64,000 nucleotides of DNA from Turritopsis dohrnii (lineage: Eukaryota; Cnidaria; Hydrozoa; Anthoathecata; Oceaniidae). Below the pieces are notes generated by a model that worked only from the letters and a program-made list of their open reading frames with translations, ran no database searches and had not been told where the DNA came from. The stretch spans positions 124,001-188,000 of the forward strand of contig BQMF02000195.1 in the NCBI GenBank assembly GCA_027922465.2, written 5' to 3'. Within the stretch, counting starts at the first letter, position 1. The number at the start of each line of letters is the position of its first letter. The position numbers and the translations under genes were made by a program. Below, piece by piece: positions 15,101 through 25,369 of the stretch.

Positions 15101-16604
15101 ACCATTCATAGTGGCGATCGATTTCGTTTACCCAGCCAACCAAAACATAATGGCTGACACATTTACTTTCGTATGACAACCACCATGACGTAAGGCCAGC
15201 GTTGAAAAATCACTATGGAGGAGTATATTTCTGAGCATCAAAATATATACACAATGACTTTTTTGGCGATTTTTGCCCTTTGGGAAGAACCTTTTTTCCA
15301 TCCTTCTAAAGAACAACGCATGTTGTTTATAATAAACATGTCTCAAACAAACAATGAAAGCAACTGTGATGGATATAAATATATACAGTAAATACAATCA
15401 CATACATCTTCCTGATTTCTACTTTACCTAGTACTGACAAATTCTGAATAAGGTTTAAGTAGAAAGAGAGCTGTGTAAGAGATATATATGTAAAGTAGAC
15501 ATTCGCTCGTTGTTGTGATAATACGAAGTGCACAAAAAGACGATAGAACTAGATTTTGAGATGAATGTAATTTTTATTATATATTTATGGTTTGGGTGGT
15601 TTCGTGATCCATTCGCTACAAGAAAGGCACGACTGCCGTTTTCCTAAATATTTAGTGTCGGATCAGTTGACTAACACTCTTGACGCGATTAAACAATTTT
15701 TTGTTGTTGTTGTTTATTAAGCTATTAAATTATGAAACTGAAATAACGCCCTTCTTTCCGCCCTTTTTTCTGTTTTTATGAGTGGGAAGGAAAGTTTACT
15801 TGTGTTATTTGACCTAGATTAGATAATCATCTCTGCAATGTTTTTGACGTAATGGTTCCACCAACATGGCTCCTTCACAACTCTGTATCTCATCAGCAAT
15901 TTGTAGTTTGTTCACTCATGGGATGGTAAACTTCTTCCGTTGTAGGTCTTGTTCATTTCGCCGTCTATTATTACAACGAAGCCCTGGGCTTTCCTTTACA
16001 CGAAGAAAAACAAGACACAGCATCAAAACAAATATCCGTAAGTCACCTTGATTGCACCTTCTTTGAAAAATACATAATAATTGAGATAAGTTTTGTGTGC
16101 AAAAATTTCGTCACTTTCCCCGACGAAATTATCCCCAATAAGGTATCTTAAAACATTTCGTGAGAAAACTTCATGTTTTCGTTTTACGAACGAGACAGAT
16201 ACAATTAGTGCAATGATTTTTTCATTACAAAGAAATAAGGTGATGGTCCTTCAGATAAACTATATGGAGCAATGTTGCCCCTATAGGGTTTGGTGTTTTT
16301 TTAATAAAATAGCATGGGTGAGAGGTTGTTCGTTAGAGTTGAACAGACAAACTACATGGATAGACTATTCACTAGAGCAACCTTAAACCTAGGGTTTGCC
16401 GTCTTTTTAATTAAGAAACTACGAGTAAAGAGGTTATTTCTTAGAGTTGTTAAACCATGACATTAATATCAGTTCCTATTTTTTTAGTATCATCATTACA
16501 TCGACCTCCATCGAGAAGCAGCCTACAATCTATCGTTAATTTATCGAGCCAGTGGTAATTTAGAACTGGCTCGTAAAACATTGTATAAATATTGTTGGGT
16601 GTAA
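167..16604 (+). CDS. GTF3C3: General transcription factor IIIC subunit 3-like TPR protein, 5' end outside window
   Basis: TFIIIC subunits bind internal tRNA and 5S promoter boxes to recruit TFIIIB and RNA polymerase III in the nucleus; this subunit is a TPR scaffold. Exons with AG/GT borders and matching phases: 167-223, 371-458, 624-682, 1126-1524, 1792-1876, 2033-2094, 10288-10465, 10660-10733, 12093-12471, 13003-13127, 14422-14509, 15946-16037, 16488-16604 (stop TAA). Likely but unresolved exons lie near 11626 and 11749. Diagnostic stretches resembling the vertebrate protein are QLAKDMAK, AVWLKIAECHENLG, RHHRFTLRLL, NGNNSHLCGTYKYAIG and the C-terminus REAAYNLSLIYRASGN ending YKYCWV. TPR-like repeats (GQYEEALKHLLDL, GNIKESIDSYYQVL) fit the family. 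The segment after RLKIE (10733-12093) is not confidently modelled. An 8.2-kb intron carries two transposons. The start and N-terminal part are upstream of the window. Confidence 0.85.
2511..6159 (+). mobile_element. TIR element encoding a CXC-domain, nuclease-like protein
   Basis: About 180 bp at 2511-2690 recurs inverted at about 5990-6159. Shared blocks include AGACCGTTGGCCAA, GGTGCACCACAAAAG and AACTGCGGGTTTT in opposite orientation. Between them lies one plus-strand multi-exon gene ending at 5510. The outer ends are close to 2511 and 6159; no clear target duplication was found. The element sits in the large GTF3C3 intron and abuts the 3' end of the antisense LINE. The gene content is unlike the classical DDE transposases I recognise, so the superfamily is left open. 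Confidence 0.72.
2967..5510 (+). CDS. Cysteine-rich CXC-domain protein with FEN/PIN-like motifs, transposon-borne
   Basis: The pieces are: 2967-3480 (Cys-rich N-terminus; the reading frame shifts near 3190; CIIC near 3440 pairs with HYHKQCY at about 3753 as a possible zinc site); 3614-4726, after an AG and ending at a GT donor; about 4788-5006; and 5076-5510 after TTTCAG. Visible motifs in order are HEEADTR (about 4477), SPDTDVAVL (about 4551), FTG / CDTTSSFLGRGKTK (about 4720 and 4788), and a tesmin/TSO1-like CXC array (about 5305-5395: CKC, GC, RCSC, CT, CGC, GC), followed by an acidic tail. The order E-E-A-D, D-T-D, then G-C-D followed by a GxGK-like loop resembles FEN1/XPG nucleases; that is my inference. 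The acceptor expected just before 4788 lacks AG, so this copy may be dead. It could equally belong to a family whose function is unknown. Confidence 0.62.
6205..9620 (-). mobile_element. RLE-type non-LTR retrotransposon, antisense in the intron
   Basis: A single long minus-strand ORF (6315-9335) is followed on that strand by about 100 bp and an A-run (T-run on the plus strand at 6205-6218), which I take as the 3' end. The 5' end is uncertain, perhaps near 9620. It lies immediately outside the right TIR of the neighbouring CXC element. Confidence 0.75.
6315..9335 (-). CDS. LINE protein: zinc finger, reverse transcriptase, restriction-like endonuclease
   Basis: The unbroken 1006-residue ORF has domains in order. 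A CCHC finger spans residues 24-44 (C-x2-C-x12-H-x3-C). The reverse transcriptase has DPGVRPIGIGEVLRR (about 337), motif A DAANAFNSIN (about 400) and catalytic YADD (about 492). A second Cys/His cluster, CVCDKPF...DHALSCPKGG, starts at about 788. A PD-(D/E)XK-type region includes RVDVAARGVW and FFDVRVFNP (about 850-875), followed by KR-rich residues. This order, with the endonuclease C-terminal to the RT, is that of R2/NeSL-like (RLE) LINEs, which nick a DNA target and prime reverse transcription from it. No stop or frameshift is present, suggesting a young copy. The exact clade was not determined. Confidence 0.88.
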   Translation of the reverse strand: MENSSENFNVEEPQTKSALQQHTCVNCGKVAKSAGGLKNHQRTCLEKQNGPKNAANVDNIDEQLQKIRYATIFENDVNDAYEKMTVWKRNIFKLPKGHQGKEFINEMTKQLNLWNTKSPLRHLSIKCLMIMPNLLLQQTSYKSKTANNKKVLERRLTLWKNGKISELVAECLVIQSRLKTQKFETKSDNLAKSFNNLMIQGKINAAIRLLSKSGNNGVLPLTKETMQELHLKHPDSKPKYEQLLLEGPEKYTNPVIFDDLDDDAIKKAALQVNGACGISSLDATDWKRILGSNLYGNSAIDLRKSVVELTKQLCSTEVEDLESIQPLMACRLIPLDKDPGVRPIGIGEVLRRIIGKAVMSTLRNDITTTSGNLQLCAGHKSGCEIAIHSAVDLFNDQNNHGLLQIDAANAFNSINRNVLVHNMKILCPEFATYVRNCYLKPARLFVTGGGEISSAEGTTQGDPIAMAMYALGILPLLLSDNEMLCEETAKRIAYADDFTGIGTIPQLRTWWDNICELGPYIGYFPKPSKSVLIVKEGYINEANMLFSETNIEITARGNRHLGAIIGNDDYKNEYVNNKVTEWVNEIYNLTGIAKTYPHAAYSAFTHGLQHKYTYVMRTIPNISNNLQPLEDAIRNSLLPAILNGYICNDIERKLFSLPAKLGGLGIAIPSERCKIEYSNSRKITEAMVNKVCEQDNTYDPDTAQRQNTIANELKREKVERQKSQLEEVKAQITCPIKLKTLEATLENGASSWLTALPIKENGFFLQKKEFWDVINLRYGIPLKNLPSRCVCDKPFTTDHALSCPKGGFIVIRHNELRNFTAELLSECYHDVHLEPTLTPLTGETLPASTIKSEEARVDVAARGVWAKGQMAFFDVRVFNPTAKSYQKTTLSAAHRANEQEKKRSYNKRITSVDQASFTPLVFTCFGGMSKECGVLFKRIAEQIAEKRNVSYSTIMNWLRLRINFHLIRACVLCLRGSRSPYFKSNHSSEIDIELSINESKTKDLTL
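11144..11274. repeat. 26-27-bp minisatellite, about five units
   Basis: Units of the form CTGGCTCAAGTTT(TG)TAATCAAATCAA repeat with small changes. The first unit is the most diverged. It lies in an intron of the GTF3C3-like gene. Confidence 0.85.
12880..12963 (-). repeat. Possible Tigger/pogo-like terminus
   Basis: Repeated CGAGTTATCGAG / TTCGAGTTATTCGAG units end in TTTCCTG followed by TA. Similar ATAACTCGAA units occur at 50550-50690. Such iterated motifs are typical of some Tc1/mariner-group ends, but the opposite end was not found. Confidence 0.3.
13312..13515. mobile_element. 204-bp inverted-repeat element (MITE-like) in an intron
   Basis: The left end CGTTCCCATAATTCCGTTTT and right end are inverted matches over about 55 bp, including ACTACAACT / AGTTGTAGT and CATAATGCAATG / CATTGCATTGTG. 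No coding capacity; the target duplication is unclear. Confidence 0.65.
14781..14838. repeat. Two tandem 30-bp units containing CCAAT
   Basis: TGACATTTTAACCAATCACA occurs at about 14780 and again 30 bp later, inside the intron before exon 15946-16037. Confidence 0.6.
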
Positions 16605-17560
16605 ACATGAAATATCAGAAATTTCTATTGTTCTATGTTGCAAAATAATAGGCTATCAACAATTGATCTGATTGGTTGACAAGTTCGAAAATCATTAGTT
16701 GTGGTGGCCCGACTCAACGATAACTTGTGGGGCCCACTTTGCCGAGATCTTGACGTGCTAGCTTCTTTCATATGATGAACGCACATGAAAATGTTTCTTA
16801 AGAGCGAGTTCCAGCTTTACTGGCTTGAATTTTCTAGTGCTCCTCTTAAAAAGATATTATCTATCAAATGTTTTTCCCGAAAATATGGAATGAGAGTCTC
16901 CTCCTCACTTCGAAAATTGTTTCTTAAGATTTCTAATGCACCAAGTCGTATAAAGGAATTGGGATAAAAGATCAGGAGGGTGTTTTTGTCCTTTTTGTTA
17001 AAGATTTACCATGCATCTCGTCGAAACATGACGTGTTTGACTGTTCTGTAAATTACTTATATAATGCTCATGCATTTGACAGCATTATGAAAAAGAACGT
17101 CCAGGATGACCAGATCCTTGGATGCTATTTTCCGGAATGGTAACCGAGAGTTCCTCCACAACAAACAGGTTCACGAAGAAGCGAACAAACAAATGATGGA
17201 AATGTCCATTTCTATGACTATGGAAAACCGCCTTCTGAAAAAGGGTTCCAATGATATGGACGAAAACCCTTTCTGATTTTAAAAATGAGTTGACTCGACC
17301 AATACGTGTTGGATTTGACAAATTTTCTCATATCTAGATTTGATTTAAATAGGCTTTTCAATGTTTAGGCCGAGTTATCTAAAACCCTGTCATTCTAATC
17401 ATACGCCTTGATTATAATATTAGAGTTGGAAACACTCACTTCTTTTGGATGGACGAGGTATAAAACGAAAACTTGCTCACTAAATTCAGACATAGTTCTA
17501 ACAGCAGATAAATTCAAGACAAATTAAAATGATTTTTGCATATCGGTTAGACGAGTTGCA
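16248..17560 (+). repeat. Duplicated block A: end of the GTF3C3-like gene plus downstream flank
   Basis: From TCAGATAAACTATATGGAG through the last exon to TATCGGTTAGACGAGTTG this stretch is repeated colinearly at 63003-64000. This copy contains the intact last exon (16488-16604). The sequence after the stop has no recognisable gene. Confidence 0.9.
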
Positions 17561-18109
17561 GTATAAACCAAAATGACGTAAATCAGTTTTTGAATTTTCC
17601 AATTTCTCAATCCCGAGAGTGTTGGCCGATTTAGAGCTAATAAGGGACCTGGAACTAAGCTAGAGTAACAATAGTCATTAATTTCTTTATTTCGCAAGAC
17701 CATAGGAATTAGACAACCTTAGACAAGACATTCAATGGTTGAAAATAGACTGTGAGAATACCTGATTAAATTTGAGATTAAAATGAGATCACTACCCAGT
17801 AGGCAAAATTGTCAAAGGCCTCTGTGATGAAGAGCACCTTTATTGAAATACTACGTGTATTTCTATTGAAATGCACCCTTTCGCAGTGTTTTTTCAACAT
17901 AGATCACTAAGCAACTCTTCAGCAACAAAATCTCTCAACTTTCTTTTACCATAGTGTAGGTAACAAACAATTTTGAAAACTGATTTGCTATCGTTTTAAT
18001 TTCGAGTATTGCGACATAACCGATAAGATTCAAGCATCCTAGTTCATGAATTAATATCGCATATTTCTCGGTTCGAATCTAAGAAAACTTAATCAAACAG
18101 ACGAATTTG
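17561..18109. other. Unassigned intergenic DNA
   Basis: AT-rich sequence with no supported gene. A GGTTCGAATC string at 18070 resembles a pol III B box, but no tRNA fold or A box could be drawn around it. Confidence 0.5.
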
Positions 18110-18280
18110 TTACGGTAGCAGCGTCAGCGAATACCGTATTAAAACACCCTTGGACTCCTACTACTCCTCCTCCGGCCGAAACGGCAGTTTCTAGCCTACG
18201 CTTAACAGTCGATCAGATTTCGTTCAGAAAATCATATGAAATCTCACAAAGGAACGCAGTCTAAAAATATTCGAAGGTTA
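18110..18280 (+). repeat. (TAC/TCC)-bearing dispersed repeat, copy 1
   Basis: It begins TACGGTAGCAGCG and continues AATACCGTATTAAAACACCC, a short TAC/TCC tract, CCGGCCGAAACG, then a tail including GGAACGCAGTCT and TTCGAAGGTT. The same order is seen at 25370-25535 and inverted at 30321-30503. Confidence 0.75.
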
Positions 18281-18991
18281 CATCCAGCAAACATTCTAAA
18301 ATAAATTTTTCTAATATTTCATCGCTTAATAATACATGATGAAAGAGATACTTTGGTAGTAAGGCTTTAAGTTAAAAGTAGTAAGTAGTTACTTTTACTA
18401 AAAATGCTTAACATTTGGATGTAAGGTACGATTTTATCGTCGGTAGTTCAACCTTAACGAACTTTTCAATTACATCTAAAGTTTGTCAGCTATCTAAACC
18501 GTCATTTTGCATTAAATATTTCAAAGATCACAGTTTTTTTCATGTATGTACATTTCTTTGTCTTGAAAATTATTTGCTGGTGGCGTTTCTTAATAAGACC
18601 CCATTTACATTCGATAAGACCTCTTTACACGAACTATTTTTTTATGGCAACTTTTGGTCGTGCTTTCGAAAGTATGCTGCTTGCTGCTACCGTTTTTCGC
18701 CATCTGGCTCTTGTTATACCTTGAGATATATAGATCAAAACAATCAAGTAATTCAATGAAGATTCCAACTGTATCTTAACCAACCAAAGTAGACATTACA
18801 AAGTTGACATTTTACTTCCTTACTGAACATAGACGAGAATTATTAGTACACGAAAGACTTCCTTTACCAATAAAATTTTTTCGAAGCGAAATACTATGCC
18901 GTTTAAAAAACGCTTGAAGTAAATGAGGTTATTTCAACAATAAGAAAACAATTAAAATTTCTAAAGATTGATGTGTTTATAGATACCCTTA
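18281..18991. other. Unassigned intergenic DNA
   Basis: AT-rich. The only open frames are short and have no recognisable motif. Confidence 0.5.
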
Positions 18992-19686
18992 AGCTGCGTT
19001 TCCACTCAGGAAAAAGTCAGTCGAAAAAGAAAATTTCGATCCGGAAAAGTATTTTTCGGCCGAAATTTATTTTTTTTTTTATTTTCATTACTTCTTTTCT
19101 CTTCAGAAAGCTTCAATTTTAAATGTAAACAAAATGTGGCTGCGATAAATATCATTTTTTTGAAACAAAAACAACTATTGAAACAAAAACGTTTAAAAAG
19201 AAGATTTTGAGTTAGGAAAATTTTTGCGGAAAGATCTTGGAAAGGAGAATTCCATCGGTTTGTGAAGGAAATTATTTGACCATGAATCGTTTTTCAAATT
19301 ATTTCGCCTTCTAACTGTGTGAAAAGTTGTTGCAGTATGTAGCACAAAAGATAACAAAATCATCTTAAAGACGGGAGTGTATTTCAGCTCAAGAGCGATT
19401 TGTGCGTTACTACTTTAAGATACACCGTTCTCATCTCTACACGTCGCCATCTTGTTTTGATGTTGATCTTTAAAAAATGCGCAAGTCAGCTTATTTAAAG
19501 CAACTTGAATGGCTCTCTATGATTTTTCGAGCGAAAAACACAGAAAAAGTTGAAAATTTTCAACTTGTTCGATCATGCTGAAGTTTTCGAGTCGAAACAA
19601 AATTACCATAGCAACCCGTGACATACGTGTGTTTCTAGTAGAAATTTTCTTTTTCGACTGATTTTTTCTTAAGTGGAAACGCAGCT
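18992..19686. mobile_element. 695-bp TIR element with TTA target duplication
   Basis: The ends AGCTGCGTTTCCACT... are inverted over about 46 bp, with TCAGTCGAAAAAGAAAATTTC shared by both ends. TTA flanks both sides (18989-18991, 19687-19689), as expected for PIF/Harbinger-type non-autonomous elements. No ORF inside. Confidence 0.8.
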
Positions 19687-20010
19687 TTATTAGGTTTTTA
19701 ATTTTTTTTTCATAAAATTACAATCACTGAAAATAAAATGCTATCAAAAAAGGAAAAGCTTTTTGAAAGTATCGAGGCTTTATAAAAGATTGGCTTTCAA
19801 AAAACCAAATTTAGCTTGGAATCAGAACAGGACAGAAACAAAATAAAATCAAGGTGTCATGGATAGAGTTACTAACAACAACAACAAAAAGAAAACAACA
19901 TAAATTATAAACAATAAAAGAATAGAACTGTGTATTCAAAATCTAGTCGTTTGATTGGACCTCATCATCTCGAATACTACATCTTTCAGATTTGGTGGCA
20001 TTTCACCATC

Positions 20011-20433
20011 TTACATGCCCAAGCTCTCAAGATACTCTGCTATAACACCAACAGCTTTGTTTAAATTGCCTTGTTGAGATCCCTCAGGAGAGTGGCCAAC
20101 AACAATTGCAGTTTTAGATATTTGAATTGTTATTGCACCATGGTCCTTCTTCTTTCCTAAGACAGTTTTGCCATCTTCTTCCCTTAAATACTGATATTTG
20201 ACACCTTCAACAAAAATGCCACCTGCCTGAAATGAAGTAAAATCTTTACTTTTCATGGCACTAGCAATTTTCGCAGCTTCACTTCCTTGAAATTTAAGTG
20301 CATTTGCAGGTCCAGATGAGGTCCATGGTGCACCACCATCAAGTCCAATGATTGCAGCCCTATCACAATGAGCAGTCCCAGCTCCATCTTTTGATTGAGC
20401 AACCAAATTGTCTATGTAACTGTCCCAAGACAT
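20011..20433 (-). CDS. Profilin, copy 1
   Basis: Profilin binds actin monomers, poly-proline ligands and phosphoinositides in the cytoplasm. The 140-residue protein is full length for animal profilins. It starts MSWDSYIDNL, the conserved N-terminal helix, and ends VIAEYLESLGM; central features are IIGLDGGAPWTSS, FQAGGIFVEGVKYQYLREED and KTAIVVGHSPEG. The start is fixed by the family N-terminus. Just upstream of ATG is TTTTTATAG then ATAAA, consistent with an intron in the 5' UTR. The coding sequence has no internal intron. A second copy lies about 1.5 kb upstream on the same strand, and their 3' flanks also match (TTATAAAAG..TTGGCTTTCAAAAAACCA), indicating tandem duplication. Confidence 0.95.
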   Translation of the reverse strand: MSWDSYIDNLVAQSKDGAGTAHCDRAAIIGLDGGAPWTSSGPANALKFQGSEAAKIASAMKSKDFTSFQAGGIFVEGVKYQYLREEDGKTVLGKKKDHGAITIQISKTAIVVGHSPEGSQQGNLNKAVGVIAEYLESLGM

Positions 20434-20855
20434 TTTATCTATAAAAATGATTTTTAAAAAAGTTATAAATTAATGGTTATTTACAATGATTTATTGAATC
20501 ATCAATCTATACTTAGCTGTGAAATGATTTTGGCAGAAAAAGCATGTAAGTGAAATTGGATTTACAATCAGAAATGCAAGTTTTTTCCTTCATAAATATA
20601 GATTTACAATACAAGAAGAACTCACAGCCTATCAGAACATCAAAAGCATTTCTTTTAAATTCAATTACCAGACAAAAAATTATTTTGGTGCAAAGTGTTG
20701 TTAGAATACCTAGCAAATCCAAATTCAAATTTTCAGTCTACACAACTGAAAAAGTTGTGAACATTCCGGTTAAAAAATGTTTTCATAAACGTGCATGAGA
20801 AAAAAATTCAAAATTTCCTGCAAACCTGTGGAAAATCTCTTCACCTGAAAACCTA

Positions 20856-21255
20856 CCTTAAGGGGATTTATTTTTGCGTGGACTAATTTTTGTGAGCTAC
20901 AGTTTGAGAGTGATTTGCTTGGGTTAATTTTTGTGAGTCAGAGCTTCTCAAGGAAAATGTTTGCATTTATTTTTGCACATGCGAAATGGGTGTATTTTAT
21001 ATATAGCTTAGAAATAGCAGCGAAAAATCACCATTTCCATGCCTTTCACATTGCAAAACCAACAGGTGCTTGATAAGTACAAGGAAAGTTGATATACGAA
21101 AGGTACACAGGGCAAAAAAAATGAGCAAATAGAATCATAAAATTTTGCATGGATTTTTTTTGTGAATAGTTCATGTCTTGATGTTTTGCATCAATTTATT
21201 TTTGGGAATTTGGCCAAAAGTCACAAAAGTTAATCCACTAAAAAACCCCCTAAGG
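20856..21255. mobile_element. 400-bp TIR element with TA target duplication, between the profilins
   Basis: The inverted ends CCTTAAGGGG..TTTTTGCGTGGAC..TTTTTGTGA and their complement TCACAAAAG..CCCCCTAAGG are flanked by TA (20854-20855, 21256-21257). No ORF; probably a mariner-type non-autonomous element. It lies upstream of profilin copy 1. Confidence 0.75.
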
Positions 21256-21963
21256 TAAGCCGCTCTTTATAGGCACTACTACGAAACAGCAATTCATTCA
21301 GTGAATACTTGCATCTTAAAATCAAAATTTTCTAAATGGCAGAAACTGTTTTCTTTCCTTATAAGGTTTCAACATTTTGAAAGTATTTCACAAATTAGGC
21401 TCCAACGAATTTTCATGAAATTGGAATAAAAAAGCACCTAGCTGTCCACAAAATGAAATTCCAGAAAAATTTAGTTGCTTTACAGTAGCAAAAATTCCAG
21501 TATGCCAACTTAAAAACCTTGATGTATAAAAGTACATTGCAGTTTTCAAGGGACAAAAAAAATTGCAAAATGCTAAGAGACACTATTTCAGTGTGTTTAG
21601 AGATATCCCCATTTGTGTTCTTTTATTTCTTTGACATAATTTACAATCAAAATACTATCAAAAAACAACAAAAACGACTTAACATTTCAACTTTATAAAA
21701 GCTTGGCTTTCAAAAAACCATGAAGAAATGCAGGTTGGAACCATAAAAGGGCTGAAACAAAATAAAATTTTGCGGTATTGTGAGTTGAGTGACAGAAATA
21801 AAAAATTGAAATGAAATGACTGGAAGTATAAACCTTTAAAAAATAACACATAAATTAAACATTTTAAGATTGGAATTTGTATTCAACATCTAGAAGTTGT
21901 TTGATTTGGCTTCAATTTATCTTGAATACATCTTTTGGATTTCGTTATTTAACCATCCATATT

Positions 21964-22386
21964 TCACATTCCCAAACTCTCAAGATATTCTGCAATAACG
22001 CCAACACCTTTGTTTAAATTGCCTGCTTGAGATCCTTCAGGACAGTGACCTATGACTATTGCTGTTTTTGATGCTTGCAGCGTAACTGCACCATGTTCTT
22101 TCTTCTTTCCATAAACTATTTTTTTATCTTCCTCTCTTAGAAATTGGTACTTGACACCTGCCACATGAATACCAGATGCCATGAATGAAGTGAAATCACC
22201 ACTCTTAAATGCACGAGCAATATTAGGACCTTCACTCCCTGTAAGAACCAATGCATTAGCATGTCCAGCTGACGTCCAAGGTGCACCACCATCAAGTCCA
22301 ATGATTCCAGCCTTGTCACAATGAGCGTTCCCTGAACTGTCTTTTGTTTGTGCTACCAAATTGTCTATGTAACTGTCCCAAGACAT
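21964..22386 (-). CDS. Profilin, copy 2
   Basis: This is a full-length 140-residue profilin starting MSWDSYIDNLVAQ and ending VIAEYLESLGM, with IIGLDGGAPWTSAG, FMASGIHVAGVKYQFLREED and KTAIVIGHCPEG. An in-frame upstream ATG would add 19 residues, but the sequence ATTAATAG|AGAAA before the true ATG looks like a splice acceptor. Copy 1 has the matching ATAG|ATAAA, so the start at 22386 is preferred. The two copies have diverged at many residues yet keep frame and length, so both are probably functional. Confidence 0.95.
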   Translation of the reverse strand: MSWDSYIDNLVAQTKDSSGNAHCDKAGIIGLDGGAPWTSAGHANALVLTGSEGPNIARAFKSGDFTSFMASGIHVAGVKYQFLREEDKKIVYGKKKEHGAVTLQASKTAIVIGHCPEGSQAGNLNKGVGVIAEYLESLGM

Positions 22387-22666
22387 TTTCTCTATTAATA
22401 ATAAGAAAATTAACACCACATGAAAGGAATGATCACCATGCATTGTCTATGCCATTTAAGGCCCAACTACAAGAACAATACAAGAACAACCTCGAAAATC
22501 ACTTCTACTGAAACTGTGGATACTGCACAAAAACTTCTATGTACAGAAGCGTGATATAAATATACTACGGACATTCTAACACTACCAACTGCTCATTTAA
22601 AAAGAATAATGTTCTCGATTTGTTTTGTTTATCCTGTTGTTTCCAGCTCCTTTGATTGATTAGTTA

Positions 22667-22935
22667 AGGCCGATTTCCATTCAACGCTTATGCCGCACGG
22701 ACGTAGAATTTTCCGAGCGGCCAAACAGCTGCAAATGGAAATCAAAAGACACGATTGGCTGAAATTATCAGCGGACATCGGCGGGCTTAAAAAAAGTTAA
22801 AATTTTTTAACTTTATTTTTGCTTGCAGAGCAGACATAACTACGCTTATGAATTAGCCAATACACATGCGTTCTAAGTCACTGAGTGTGGAATACCTACG
22901 TCCGCGTGGATATTTTCCTGAATGGAAATTGGCCT
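22667..22935. mobile_element. 269-bp TIR element with TTA target duplication
   Basis: Ends AGGCCGATTTCCATTCA and TGAATGGAAATTGGCCT are inverted, flanked by TTA at 22664-22666 and 22936-22938. The interior also shows ACGGACGTAG / CTACGTCCG inverted. Harbinger-like, non-autonomous. Confidence 0.72.
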
Positions 22936-22938
22936 TTA

Positions 22939-25369
22939 GTGCTTATTTCTACTTTATTGACATGTGGGCTGACAAAACCGAAAACCCAATTGCTCTAAAC
23001 ACAAATCTGAATTATGCAAATGAATGGAGTAACAGAATTAAATCGAGATTTGTTAGTAATTTCAAAACTTTCCACACAGTCAATTTTGTATGATAGAGTG
23101 TTAAATGGAGTGCCTAAAGCTTTCTTGGTCTCAAATCTTCAAACGTTGGCATGTTTGATTCTAAAACTGCAAAAATCCATTAGTTTGGAAGTTCATCTGC
23201 ACTTGATTTATGTTTAAAAGTTCTTGTTATTCTCCAAATCAGTTTATCCAAAGGAAACTTAAGAAATAGTTTCAATTTCATACAAATTGAAAGATCGAAC
23301 CAACAGATTCCTCATCTTGTTAGAACAGACCAAATAAGCTATACGAAGAAACACATATATATATTTAAAAATGATTGTTTTCATTCACAAGTATGATAAT
23401 ACTTACATTTATGATTATATTCAGAGTAAATTTAAGCGGAGTTCTGCTTGTTTGCACAATTTAGCTCTAACGCCCAATCGATATTTAATGGGAAGGAACG
23501 CTGAAGAAAACTCCATCATTACACATAAGAATGGGCTTAACCAACTTTTTGCGCACGGGGGAATAAAATAAAATTACTTCTCATTTGATTAAAAGCTCAT
23601 ATAATAACTTGGTAAAAAAATATCATATCGAATAGAAAATATTTATTGAAAATCTTTTCTATCCTTAATTTTGAGAATATTTTTATAAAAAGTTTGATTT
23701 TTAAATTCATACAAGTAAAAGACCCCCAAACCGAAAATATCTATTGCCAGTTGTTCTTTTGGCTGATCCCCTCGAACCGAATTTTACGTGACCGGAGAAA
23801 AAGTCTGAAATCGAAACCTCTCCAAATTGGGCGGCATCTCTCTCATTCTTTCCAGGTGTCCCACCGCACGACAATTTCCCCTAAAAGTTACCTCTATAGC
23901 GGACACTGAAAAATTCCGACAAGAATATCAAAATTCAGTATTTTATTTCTTTTGTTTTTCTTTTTTTCCTAAACATCTGTGTTTACAACAATATTTTCTT
24001 GTTCTTAAGGGTTTTATTTGTTATTAGCGCCAAGTAAGAACGAAAATGATGGCGCATGGAACATCATACACGGAACTTCTAACCCATAACCAGCTCCTCG
24101 GTTTACTTACTTTCTAGTCACCTCTCTGATATGCCAAACAATATGCCACACAAATGTGTATTTTAAGGTTCAATTTTCTTTTAGTATGTTTTTTCTTTGC
24201 CTAACTGGACAATAGCAAAAGGTAATATGGGTATGCCTAATGGGCTCTCGGTTTAGGAGTAGAATTTCTTCTGAGTTTCTGGCCAAAATAAGCAAAACTT
24301 CTCCAAGGGCGGACACCTTCGAGCAAAATGAAAAACAGAACATTTTATTATGAAATGATATTTTATATTTTATATAATATAACTTCGCTACTCTCTCTCT
24401 ATATATATAGCGGACAAAATCTCTGGTCCCATCATAAGTGTCCGCTTTAAGGAGGTTTCGTTGTGCTATGTATGGGAGGGGGGGAGTAATTGTAAAAACG
24501 GGGTGACTTTGGCAGGAAAAAAAAACTGCTGAAGAAAGTCTGAAGTGAAAGTGCGAATTTTACATGTTTACATGTTTACATTTCCGATATGGATATATTA
24601 CACTCTTGTGGAATACTTTCGCGAGAGGGACTTTGCGTCGTGTGATCAAAAAATTGCAAAATTTCGCGTAAAAAACTTTCGCAGTATATTCACTGAGTAA
24701 ACAATATTCTCAATATGTTATATGTATGTTATATATATATATATATATATATCATCTTTTAACATTTTTTTCAGACGAATACTAAAAACACAAACAAAGA
24801 GCAAACTAAGTCACAAATAAAGTAACCCAAGTGATTAATAAAGACTTCTCGTCGTTATGTTGTCGCAGACTTTTCCCGCATGATATTGCAAACTCTTCGA
24901 CCGACACGCATTCGCCGGTTGCCATAACGCTTAGTGAGAATTATTTTGTTCATTTAAGGAAGAAATGAGCCCCAGTTGTTTTGAAGCTTTTCAGGATTAT
25001 TTTGTTGTTTCTCTGTGAGTATTGCTTTGCCCAAAAGGCGCTTATTTATTTATTTATTTATCAAAAATATTTAAACAGGATACAAGCTTCAGTTTATATA
25101 TACTGCTATTAATGCCAGTCCTGTTATATTATCCTGTAAAATACTGGAGGTTTGTTTTTATTGTATATTCAAAATGGCGACCGGGGAAGTGATTTATCAA
25201 ACAAAAGATAAAACCATAAAAGTACATTCAAATTCTGCGGTCATACTCAAATTAATACTCAATCAATTGACATAAAATAGCTAACTTTCACCCTTAAAAA
25301 ATGTAACAGAATCTATGAATTAATATGCGGTTTGAAAATATAAATTGCATAATATATTCCAAAGTTATC
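22939..25369. other. Unassigned intergenic DNA with simple repeats
   Basis: No supported gene. It contains an AT dinucleotide run (about 24728-24755), two GCGGACAC-like motifs (about 23900 and 24310), and TCCGCTTTAAGGAGGTTTCG at about 24450, which look like transposon debris but could not be paired into ends. Confidence 0.45.

Noticed and set aside
18060..18090. GGTTCGAATC resembling a pol III B box (tRNA or SINE)
   Set aside because: No A box at the right distance and no cloverleaf could be drawn.
22387..22443. N-terminal extension of profilin copy 2 (MHGDHSFHV...)
   Set aside because: It lies before a splice-acceptor-like TAATAG that is matched in copy 1, and profilins begin at MSWDSY.
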